Of a DNA stretch of 6,683 nucleotides, positions 1-6,211 are shown piece after piece. This DNA comes from Gammaproteobacteria bacterium (GTDB lineage: Bacteria; Pseudomonadota; Gammaproteobacteria; SZUA-152): contig JAUVNZ010000090.1 of the NCBI GenBank assembly GCA_030599435.1, forward strand, positions 1-6,683. Reading direction: 5' to 3'. How positions within the stretch are numbered: the stretch's first letter is position 1; each line of letters begins with the position of its first letter. Made by a program: the position numbers and the translations under genes. The notes beneath the pieces were generated by a model. That model made no database searches, was not told where the DNA came from, and saw only the letters and a program-made list of their open reading frames with translations.

Positions 1-26
1 TCTATTTCATCATCAGCCGTTAACAT
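1..26 (-). CDS. 5' end of an unidentified leftward gene, cut by the window edge
   Basis: On the minus strand an ATG at 26-24 is preceded by a strong Shine-Dalgarno sequence, GGGGAG at 39-34, with a 7-base spacer. The frame then stays open to the window edge and reads M-L-T-A-D-D-E-I. Spacing and sequence are as good as for any start in this window, and the direction matches the upstream gene gpmI, so a real gene start is likely. Eight residues are too few to identify a family. The acidic start without a hydrophobic stretch does not look like a signal peptide, which argues weakly against an exported protein such as EnvC, often found next to gpmI in gammaproteobacteria. Function unknown. Confidence 0.45.
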
Positions 27-33
27 AAGCTGT

Positions 34-67
34 CTCCCCTGTTTGCAATCCTGTTTGCAACCCTGTT
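34..67 (-). repeat. 12-bp tandem repeats overlapping a ribosome binding site
   Basis: Two 12-base units (plus strand CTGTTTGCAATC at 39-50 and CTGTTTGCAACC at 51-62) are followed by a partial third unit, CTGTT, at 63-67. Read on the minus strand they form AACAGG(A/G)TTGCA repeats that run directly into the GGGGAG ribosome binding site (39-34) of the leftward gene starting at 26. They therefore lie in its 5' untranslated region. A gain or loss of a unit would not alter the protein but would change the leader. Confidence 0.6.
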
Positions 68-131
68 ATTGAAAATTTCATTTTTAATGTTTTTGTTTTT
101 ATTGTCCCAGGACGTTAGTAAAAACTATACC

Positions 132-182
132 CTTTAGTGCATGACTTTAGTGTTTTGATATTGCTGTCAGGATGACAGTAAT
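132..182. promoter_or_regulatory. Direct repeat plus hyphenated palindrome between gpmI and the next gene
   Basis: An 8-base direct repeat CTTTAGTG occurs at 132-139 and 145-152, a 13-base period. Next to it is an inverted repeat, CTGTCA-GGA-TGACAG at 164-178, extendable to 160-182 with one imperfect pair. On the minus strand these lie just upstream of a TATAGT hexamer (129-124), a fair -10 match, but no good -35 is visible at the right distance. The arrangement fits a regulated promoter for the leftward gene starting at 26. The palindrome could instead form a short stem-loop downstream of gpmI, although no U-run follows on the minus strand, so it is not a canonical terminator. Role inferred only. 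Confidence 0.25.
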
Positions 183-217
183 TAATAATATCGTTAGCCC
201 ACCCTACGAATCTGCGT

Positions 218-1849
218 TCAGGCAACACTCTTTATTAGCTCTTCACTAATATCAATTTCCTGCTGTGATTTTTCCTGTGATGACTTTTCCCGTGTTGACT
301 TTTTATGGGGCAAGGCTTCCAGCAATAACGATGCTGACATTTTTTTTGGTATCTTCAGCCCCATTAACTGCAATACCGTGGGTGCAATATTAGCCAGACC
401 TCCATCACTGGAAAGCCGCCATATTTGTTCATCGACAATCATACACGGTACTGGATACGTGGTATGTTGGGTATGCGGTTCACCTGTTGCAGGGTCTACC
501 ATCTCTTCGCAGTTACCATGATCTGCAGTCACTATAATGGAATATCCGGCATCACTGGCGCTTGTTAATACTCTTCCGGTTTCAGTGTCGAGTGTTTCCA
601 CCGCTTTGATCACTGCGTCTTCAACGGCGGTGTGACCGACCATATCACCGTTAGCAAAGTTGACCACGATAAATGCGTATTCATCAGACTCAACAGCATC
701 AATCACCGCATCAGCCACCGCGCCGGCACTCATCTCCGGTTTTAAATCATAGGTAGCGACTTTAGGTGATGGCAATAACTTGCGGGTTTCACCCGGTAAC
801 GGCTGATCACCACCGCCATTAAAGAAATAGGTTACATGGGCAAATTTTTCTGTTTCAGCACAATGAAAATGTTTTAGTCCGGCTTTAGTTAACTGTTCAG
901 CCAGGGTTACCCTGGGTATGTCATGTTCAAACGCATAAGGCATGCCCAACATATGATCGTACAACATCATGCAGTACACACTGGCGCGGGCTGTGTCACC
1001 ACGTTCAAAATTATCGAAATATTTACAGTCAAGTGCTGCCAGTAATTGCCTTGGCCGGTCTTTGCGAAAATTAAAAAAGATTAACGGATCGCCGTGCTTT
1101 ATCTTTTCAGCTTCGGGCATACGCACCGGGCTGATGAACTCATCACTTTCGTCGCGTGCGTAGGCATTTTCAATCGCTTCCTGTGCATTGTTTGCCTGGT
1201 AGCCTTCGCCAAAAAGCAGCGCACGCCAGGCTTTTTCTGTACGATGCCAGCGCTTGTCTCTGTCCATCGCATAATAACGTCCCATCACTGTTGCAATGCA
1301 ACCACCGGCTGAGTGCAAGGCTGTTTCCAGTTCAGGCAGGTAATCCAGGGCTGAACGAGGTGCTGTATCCCGGCCATCGGTAATCATGTGCAACATGGGT
1401 TTTGCACCCTGCTGTTGACACATTTTTATCAATGCCAGCAAATGATTGATGTGACTGTGTACACCGCCATTGGAAACCAGCCCGGAAATATGAAGCGGAC
1501 GATTATGCTCTTTTGCCCGTGACATGGCTTCGATCAGCATCGGGTTTTGGTAAAACTCGCCGCTGTCTATCTTGTTATTGAGCTGCACCAGATCCTGTTC
1601 TACGATCATACCGCTGCCCATTGTCATGTGGCCGACTTCGGAATTGCCCATCTGTCCATCAGGCAAACCAACGGCGGCTCCCGATGAATTGATCAGTGTA
1701 TGCGGGTTAGTTGCAAACCAGTGGTCGAAATTCGGTGTTTTCGCCAGTGCAACGGCGTTATGTCTGGCGCTAATATTAACGCCAAAACCATCCAGTATGG
1801 CCAGCAAGACCGGTTTGCGTGGCACCAGCTTAGATTTAGATTTGTTCAT
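218..1849 (-). CDS. gpmI: 2,3-bisphosphoglycerate-independent phosphoglycerate mutase
   Basis: This cytoplasmic enzyme interconverts 3- and 2-phosphoglycerate in glycolysis and gluconeogenesis, normally with two Mn2+ ions. Numbered from the ATG at 1849, family motifs appear in order. They are the metal-binding DGFG (Asp20), NSEVGH with nucleophile Ser70, GGVHSH (128-133), DGRDT (158-162), GRYYAMDRDKRW (190-201), NFRKDR (260-265), AETEKFAHVTYFFNGG (331-346), NFANGDMVGHT with Asp402 and His406, TADHGN with Asp443 and His444, and HTQHT near 459-463. The phosphatase-like and transferase domains are both complete. I chose ATG 1849 (543 aa) because a GAGTG lies 9 bases upstream. A GTG at 1861 would add four residues (547 aa) but has no ribosome binding site. 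The protein exceeds the usual length of about 510 aa because of a charged C-terminal tail. It is the last clear gene of the leftward glg cluster and lies 239 bases after glgP. Confidence 0.97.
   Translation of the reverse strand: MNKSKSKLVPRKPVLLAILDGFGVNISARHNAVALAKTPNFDHWFATNPHTLINSSGAAVGLPDGQMGNSEVGHMTMGSGMIVEQDLVQLNNKIDSGEFYQNPMLIEAMSRAKEHNRPLHISGLVSNGGVHSHINHLLALIKMCQQQGAKPMLHMITDGRDTAPRSALDYLPELETALHSAGGCIATVMGRYYAMDRDKRWHRTEKAWRALLFGEGYQANNAQEAIENAYARDESDEFISPVRMPEAEKIKHGDPLIFFNFRKDRPRQLLAALDCKYFDNFERGDTARASVYCMMLYDHMLGMPYAFEHDIPRVTLAEQLTKAGLKHFHCAETEKFAHVTYFFNGGGDQPLPGETRKLLPSPKVATYDLKPEMSAGAVADAVIDAVESDEYAFIVVNFANGDMVGHTAVEDAVIKAVETLDTETGRVLTSASDAGYSIIVTADHGNCEEMVDPATGEPHTQHTTYPVPCMIVDEQIWRLSSDGGLANIAPTVLQLMGLKIPKKMSASLLLEALPHKKSTREKSSQEKSQQEIDISEELIKSVA
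257..301 (-). repeat. Three 15-bp tandem repeats encoding the GpmI tail
   Basis: Three imperfect 15-base units (plus strand 257-271, 272-286 and 287-301, each beginning TTCC) encode the pentapeptides KSTRE, KSSQE and KSQQE within the last 30 residues of GpmI. The tail begins after the conserved end of the fold, around the LLLEALPHK segment, and is Lys/Ser/Gln/Glu-rich with no hydrophobic core. It is probably disordered and grown by in-frame duplication. No catalytic motif lies in it. Confidence 0.75.
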
Positions 1850-1871
1850 AGTATTAATCACTCAACGACGT

Positions 1872-1892
1872 ATCAATCAAGATTGATGTCAA
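1872..1892 (-). promoter_or_regulatory. 16-bp palindrome next to a TTGACA hexamer upstream of gpmI
   Basis: A palindrome ATCAATC-AA-GATTGAT spans 1872-1887. On the minus strand it is directly abutted by a perfect -35-type TTGACA (1892-1887), 38 to 43 bases before the gpmI ATG. No acceptable -10 hexamer is found 16-18 bases downstream, so a sigma70 promoter is not established. The palindrome could be a repressor or activator operator, or a small hairpin in the gpmI leader. Position and symmetry are seen directly. A regulatory role is inference. Confidence 0.3.
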
Positions 1893-1937
1893 TAATAATC
1901 CTGTCATCTAACGCCTGGTTGCGCGTCAGGTTCTGGC

Positions 1938-2085
1938 ATCGCGGAACAAGTTTATTCAGTATATCCTTATACTTCTCCCCTTCGGGGCTTACGTGAAAAA
2001 TTGTTCCAAACAATTTTTTCCGCTCCTACAGGTCTGGCACATGCTCGTAGGAGCGGACCAGAAATATGATCTGGTGTTCCGCGAT
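1938..2085. repeat. Inverted pair of GTAG-headed palindromic modules (REP/BIME-like)
   Basis: Two modules face away from each other. Each starts with GTAGGAGCGGA and ends with TGTTCCGCGAT. Module B is on the plus strand: GTAGGAGCGGA at 2047-2057 and TGTTCCGCGAT at 2075-2085, separated by 17 bases that contain CCAG...CTGG. Module A is on the minus strand: GTAGGAGCGGA at 2029-2019 and TGTTCCGCGAT at 1948-1938, with 70 bases between. The interior of module A includes an A/T hairpin (1995-2020) and a CCCC-TTC-GGGG hairpin (1977-1987). The heads make a perfect 11-bp inverted repeat with a 17-base loop. A 5' GTAG followed by an imperfect palindrome is the hallmark of REP elements mobilised by RAYT transposases, and head-to-head pairs are called BIMEs. 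It fills most of the glgP-gpmI spacer. T6 at 2085-2090 would suit a plus-strand terminator; the minus strand shows no clear one. Confidence 0.55.
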
Positions 2086-2088
2086 TTT

Positions 2089-4563
2089 TTAAAGTTTCCA
2101 GATATCCTTGTTATATTCCTGCATGGTTCTATCTGTTGAAAAGTATCCACTACAGGATGTATTGAGTATGCTTTTGTGTATCCAGCTCTCTCTGTCGCGA
2201 TAACATGCTGCAGCATTTTCCTGAGCATCGACATAACTGCGAAAATCTGCAAGAGTTAACCAGTGGTCATGCGGACTGCGTATTGAGGCGGTAATATCAT
2301 GAAATATATTGGGTTCAAACAGATTGAAGTGGCCACTTTCCAGCAAACTCATCACCGCATGAAGATCGGGGTCATTTTCAATAAAACTTTGCGGATCGTA
2401 GTGATGTTGCATTTCAGCTACTTCATCGGCTTTGAGCCCAAACAGGAAGAAGTTCTCTTCACCTACATGTTCGAGTATTTCGATATTAGCACCATCATAG
2501 GTACCGATGGTCAGCGCACCATTCATCATGAACTTCATGTTACCGGTACCCGAAGCTTCCTTACCTGCGGTTGATACCTGTTCTGATAGATCTGTGCCGG
2601 GGCAAATAATCTCCATTGCTGACACATTATAGTTGGGTAAAAATGCCAGTTTCAATTTTGAGTTAACATCCGGATCACTGTTGACAATTTCAGCCACATT
2701 GTTGATCAGTTTAATTATCAGCTTCGCCATGTGGTAACCCGGTGCTGCTTTACCGCCTATTAACACATTACGTGGTGTCCAGTTTTTTGTGTCACCATTT
2801 TTTATGCGGATGTATAGATGTATAACATGTAATACATTGAGCAATTGTCGCTTGTATTCATGAATACGTTTTACCTGCACATCGAACATGGCGTCGGGAT
2901 TGAACTCAACACCACTGTTTTCAAGAACCAGTTCAGCCAGTCGTTTTTTGTTCGCCTGTTTAATAGCAAACCATTTCTGATGGAAGTCCTGATTATCCGG
3001 ACTGGCACATTCTTTCAGATAATGGATATGACTCAGGTCAGCCACCCATTCATAACCTATATGCTGAGTGATCAGCTGAGTCAGCTCTGGATTGGCACGC
3101 GCTATCCAGCGCCTTGGTGTGACTCCATTGGTTTTGTTATTGAATTTGTCCGGCCACAGTTCATAGAAATCCTTAAATAAACCACTGCACAATAAGTCCG
3201 AATGCAACCTGGCAACACCATTCACAGAAAAACTACCGACGATAGCGAGATAGGCCATACGCACCTGTTTATTATCGCCTTCCTCAATGATTGACATTCT
3301 TGCCTGTCGGTCGTTATCTCCCGGCCACTTGAGTGCAACATCGTGTAAAAACAGTTTATTAATCTGGTAGATAATTTCCATCAGACGCGGCAATAAGCGC
3401 TGCATCAGGGTAACGGGCCAGCGCTCCAGTGCTTCTGGAAGCAAGGTATGATTTGTATAAGCCATGGTTTTTGTGGTGATGTCCCATGCCTCATCCCACA
3501 ACAGATTTTTTTCATCCAGCAGTATTCGCATCAACTCAGCGACAGCAATGGTCGGGTGGGTATCGTTCATCTGGAACACATTGAACTCTGCAAAAGACGA
3601 ATAGTCCGTACCATCGGTTTCCTCCCACAACCTGAACACGTCCTTGAGGCTGGCTGAGGCAAGAAAATACTGTTGTCTAAGTCTCAGTTCTTTACCGTTT
3701 TCGCTGGCATCATTCGGATACAGTACCATTGAAATGTGTTCAGCATCATTTTTAGCTTCCACCGCATCTGAGTAACTGCCCGCATTAAACTCATCCAGAT
3801 TAAAAACTTTTGTTGCTGTTGCCTTCCACAGGCGGAGGGTATTGATGGTATCGTTGTTATAACCGGAAACAGGCATATCGTAGGGAATAGCGACAACATC
3901 ATTGGTATCAGCCCAGCGCACTCGATCAATACCGTCCTTATCTTTGTAATGTACAGTGCGACCACCAAAATGAATCAGCTGTTCGTATTCGGGGCGTGAC
4001 ACTTCCCACGGATTACCATCTCGTAACCAGTGATCCGGTTCTTCAACCTGATAACCATTTTCTATATGCTGACGGAACATGCCATATTCATAACGAATAC
4101 CATAACCAATCACCGGCAGTTTAAGCGTGGCGCAGCTGTCCATAAAACAGGCTGCCAGCCTGCCAAGACCGCCATTTCCCAGACCGGCATCGGGCTCTTC
4201 CTGCATCAGGTCTTCAAGTTCAACCGAAAATTCCTGCAGTGCTTGACGTGTTTCTTTTTCAATATCAAGATTCAGCAAATGATTGCCCAGTGCACGGCCA
4301 ATCAGGAATTCCAGTGACATATAATAGGCTTTGCGAACACCGGGTTGTTTGTGGCGCTGCCAGGTATGGTTCCAACGGGCCATAATGCGGTCACGAATAG
4401 TCAGTGACAGTGCTTCATAAATATAAAAAGGCACACAGCCTAGAAAATGCCCAAGATGATTTCTAAGATAACGATGAAAACCTTCAGACAATGAACGGCT
4501 GTCCGCCTGCAATGGCTCCATATCGGGAATTTTACTGGTATCTACCCAGTTCTTTTTTTTCAT
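2089..4563 (-). CDS. glgP: Glycogen phosphorylase (GT35, PLP-dependent)
   Basis: GlgP removes terminal glucose from alpha-1,4-glucan chains by phosphorolysis, giving glucose-1-phosphate in the cytoplasm. The 824-residue protein is full length for the family (roughly 790-850). Visible blocks are GNGGLGRLAACF (129-140), GYGIRYEYGMF (153-163), QMNDTHP (331-337), TNHTLLPEALERW (370-382), NGVTPRRW (479-486), DVQVKRIHEYKRQLLN (561-576), GGKAAPGYH (603-611) and the pyridoxal-phosphate motif EASGTGNMKF with the Schiff-base lysine at Lys677. The start is ATG 4563, with AAAGAGA as a modest ribosome binding site; codons 2-4 contain a run of eight A. There is no sign of the N-terminal Ser14 phosphorylation site of animal enzymes. 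glgA lies 154 bases upstream, separated by a large repeat hairpin. The alternative, maltodextrin phosphorylase (malP), belongs to the same family and cannot be excluded by motifs, but the glgB-glgA context supports glgP. Confidence 0.96.
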   Translation of the reverse strand: MKKKNWVDTSKIPDMEPLQADSRSLSEGFHRYLRNHLGHFLGCVPFYIYEALSLTIRDRIMARWNHTWQRHKQPGVRKAYYMSLEFLIGRALGNHLLNLDIEKETRQALQEFSVELEDLMQEEPDAGLGNGGLGRLAACFMDSCATLKLPVIGYGIRYEYGMFRQHIENGYQVEEPDHWLRDGNPWEVSRPEYEQLIHFGGRTVHYKDKDGIDRVRWADTNDVVAIPYDMPVSGYNNDTINTLRLWKATATKVFNLDEFNAGSYSDAVEAKNDAEHISMVLYPNDASENGKELRLRQQYFLASASLKDVFRLWEETDGTDYSSFAEFNVFQMNDTHPTIAVAELMRILLDEKNLLWDEAWDITTKTMAYTNHTLLPEALERWPVTLMQRLLPRLMEIIYQINKLFLHDVALKWPGDNDRQARMSIIEEGDNKQVRMAYLAIVGSFSVNGVARLHSDLLCSGLFKDFYELWPDKFNNKTNGVTPRRWIARANPELTQLITQHIGYEWVADLSHIHYLKECASPDNQDFHQKWFAIKQANKKRLAELVLENSGVEFNPDAMFDVQVKRIHEYKRQLLNVLHVIHLYIRIKNGDTKNWTPRNVLIGGKAAPGYHMAKLIIKLINNVAEIVNSDPDVNSKLKLAFLPNYNVSAMEIICPGTDLSEQVSTAGKEASGTGNMKFMMNGALTIGTYDGANIEILEHVGEENFFLFGLKADEVAEMQHHYDPQSFIENDPDLHAVMSLLESGHFNLFEPNIFHDITASIRSPHDHWLTLADFRSYVDAQENAAACYRDRESWIHKSILNTSCSGYFSTDRTMQEYNKDIWKL

Positions 4564-4590
4564 AGTTTTTTCTCTTTGGGTTTAATCTCT

Positions 4591-4609
4591 TTACGCTGGT
4601 TTAGCGTAA
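4591..4609 (-). promoter_or_regulatory. Small hairpin in the glgP leader
   Basis: TTACGCT (4591-4597) and AGCGTAA (4603-4609) form a perfect 7-bp inverted repeat around a 5-base loop, 28 to 46 bases upstream of the glgP ATG on the minus strand. No U-run follows, so it is not an intrinsic terminator. It could be an operator or an mRNA leader stem; only the symmetry is seen. Confidence 0.3.
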
Positions 4610-4631
4610 CTACTCAAGGTGAATAGTTTAC

Positions 4632-4707
4632 AGTTTTAAGTTGTAAGTTGTAAGTTGTAAGTTTTTAAGACTTAAAACTTGAAACTTACAACTTACAACT
4701 TAAAACT
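4632..4707. repeat. Heptamer-built long inverted repeat between glgA and glgP
   Basis: The left arm contains three exact TAAGTTG units (4637-4657) and a fourth with one change (4658-4664). The right arm carries the complement as CAACTTA-type units (4682-4709). The outer 25 bases (4632-4656) pair perfectly with 4683-4707. After a 2-base mismatch, 4659-4669 pairs with 4671-4680 with one bulged T. The result is a nearly continuous stem of about 35 bp with a minimal loop, starting about 10 bases after the glgA stop codon. Composition is strongly A/T. No U-tract follows on the minus strand, so it does not look like a standard terminator. In glgA-glgP mRNA it would be a long double-stranded segment, which could act in RNA processing or stability (inference). 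Confidence 0.85.
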
Positions 4708-4717
4708 TATAACGAGG

Positions 4718-6211
4718 TTATTTTTGGTACAGCTGCTGATATTTTCTTGCACTTAACTCCCAGCCCAGTTCCTGCAACATGGCTGTTTCACAAAGCTGTT
4801 GCCACTGTTTTGGCTTTTTGTATATTGTCAGTGCATTTTTGATTGCCAACAAAAAAGCTTCAGCACTTGCATCATAAAACACAAAACCATTGGCCGTTTT
4901 ATCTTTTAACGCCAGAGGTGTTGCATTTATTACCGTATCGGCCAGTCCACCGGTGAAATTTACTACAGGTGGGGTACCATAACGCAGACTGTACATCTGG
5001 TTTAGACCACAGGGTTCAAAACGTGATGGCATAATAAAAAGGTCACATCCTGCCTCAATTTGATGTGCAAGATCTTCAGAGTAACCAATGTGTACGTGAA
5101 GCCTTGTCGGGTATTCGTCTGCCAATGTTTGCAAATCTGCTTCATAGAGCATGTGTCCCGAGCCCAGTATGATTACCTGTGCATCAGTCGTGCTGAAAAG
5201 CTCCGGTAACATGGCGGTAATCAGGTCTACGCCTTTCTGCTCGACCAGCCTGCCGACAAATCCCAGTAAGGGCGCCGCTTTTTTAGACACGCCGGCCTTT
5301 GTTGATCCGACATGGGGTAACCCTGACTTCTTCAATAAATCATTTTTATTGGCTAATTTAGCTTTAAGCCAGGACTGCCTGGTCGCATTTTTATTAAAAC
5401 TATAGTTTTGAAAAATATGGCTGTCTGTCTTCGGATTCCAGATATCAAGATCAATACCATTGAGGATACCACTAAGCTTGTCACCCAGATTATTTAGCAC
5501 ACCTTCAAAGCGATAACCGAATTCAGGCGTACAGATTTCTCTGGCATACGTTGGACTCACTGTGGTGACATTATCGGAGAAAACCATACCCGCTTTAAGC
5601 ATGGAAAAACCACCATAAAATTCAACATAATCCGGCGACCACCATTCGGGTGGCAAAGCCAGTGAAGTAAAATCAGCCTGAGAAAAGTGGCCATCATAAG
5701 CCAGGTTATGAATGGTGAAAACAGTCTTCGGGCGTGGATGGAACATGCTCAGGAAAGCGGGTACCAGCCCGGTTTGCCAGTCATGGCAATGCACCACCTC
5801 AGGCCTCCAGTCGGTGCCCGGTATGCCTTTTGCCAGTTGCGCGACCGCGCGGCTGAACACGGTAAAACGTTCTGCATTGTCCGGCCAGTTAAAACCGTCC
5901 GAGTGTACGTAGGGATTACCCGGTCTGTCGAACAGGGTTGGCACATCAATCAAATATAAATAATCGCCAAGGCTTTCCTGGTGTGCCTGTAAAACACGAA
6001 CCCGATGGGTAACACCGATGCCCGGCAGGTCCATGTAACCAATTTCTTTGAGTGAATCTACCCCGGCCAGTACATCCCGGTATGCAGGCAGCACCAGCCT
6101 GACATCATCACCAAGCTGGCTCAATGCAACAGGTAAGCTGTGTACAATATCACCCAGACCACCTGTTTTAATAAAGGGGAACGCTTCACTGGCAGCAAAT
6201 AAAATATTCAA
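4718..6211 (-). CDS. glgA: Glycogen synthase (ADP-glucose type, GT5)
   Basis: GlgA transfers glucose from ADP-glucose to the non-reducing end of alpha-1,4-glucan. The 497-residue protein has both Rossmann domains of the GT-B fold. The N-terminal MNILFAASEAFPFIKTGGLGD carries the KTGGL nucleotide-sugar loop (Lys15). Further motifs are HCHDWQTGLVP (141-151), TIHNLAYDG (166-174), TTVSPTYAREI (216-226), GILNGID (248-254), GFVGRLVEQKGVDL (317-330) and PSRFEPCGLNQMYSLRYG (395-412) with catalytic-type Glu399. The start codon is TTG at 6211-6209. No in-frame ATG occurs until residue 60, and the family N-terminus fits TTG exactly. GGAG lies 11 bases upstream. The TTG overlaps the glgB stop as TTGA, implying translational coupling. 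The protein is about 20 residues longer than E. coli GlgA, partly from a lysine-rich insert near 300-313 in the interdomain region. Confidence 0.97.
   Translation of the reverse strand: MNILFAASEAFPFIKTGGLGDIVHSLPVALSQLGDDVRLVLPAYRDVLAGVDSLKEIGYMDLPGIGVTHRVRVLQAHQESLGDYLYLIDVPTLFDRPGNPYVHSDGFNWPDNAERFTVFSRAVAQLAKGIPGTDWRPEVVHCHDWQTGLVPAFLSMFHPRPKTVFTIHNLAYDGHFSQADFTSLALPPEWWSPDYVEFYGGFSMLKAGMVFSDNVTTVSPTYAREICTPEFGYRFEGVLNNLGDKLSGILNGIDLDIWNPKTDSHIFQNYSFNKNATRQSWLKAKLANKNDLLKKSGLPHVGSTKAGVSKKAAPLLGFVGRLVEQKGVDLITAMLPELFSTTDAQVIILGSGHMLYEADLQTLADEYPTRLHVHIGYSEDLAHQIEAGCDLFIMPSRFEPCGLNQMYSLRYGTPPVVNFTGGLADTVINATPLALKDKTANGFVFYDASAEAFLLAIKNALTIYKKPKQWQQLCETAMLQELGWELSARKYQQLYQK

Noticed and set aside
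164..178. LexA (SOS) box, CTGT...ACAG
   Set aside because: The spacer between CTGT and ACAG is 7 bases, while the gammaproteobacterial LexA box needs 8. The inner sequence also lacks the usual A/T-rich core.
1572..1886. 104-codon open frame on the plus strand opposite the 5' end of gpmI
   Set aside because: It lies antisense to a strongly conserved gene, shows no recognisable motif and has no convincing ribosome binding site. It is a shadow of gpmI coding constraint.
1995..2020. Rho-independent terminator for glgP (A/T hairpin with T5)
   Set aside because: The T-run is part of the stem itself, the stem has almost no G+C, and no U-tract follows on the minus strand. It is better explained as part of the palindromic module.
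1989..2252. 87-codon minus-strand frame overlapping the glgP 3' end and spacer
   Set aside because: It is mostly an alternate frame of glgP, and its last part runs into the palindromic repeat region. No family resemblance or start signal was found.
2845..3180. 111-codon open frame on the plus strand inside glgP
   Set aside because: It is antisense to conserved GlgP motifs and resembles no family. Open frames of this length are expected opposite a long gene.
4632..4707. CRISPR array
   Set aside because: The repeats are contiguous 7-mers without spacers, arranged as one inverted repeat; there are no cas genes nearby.
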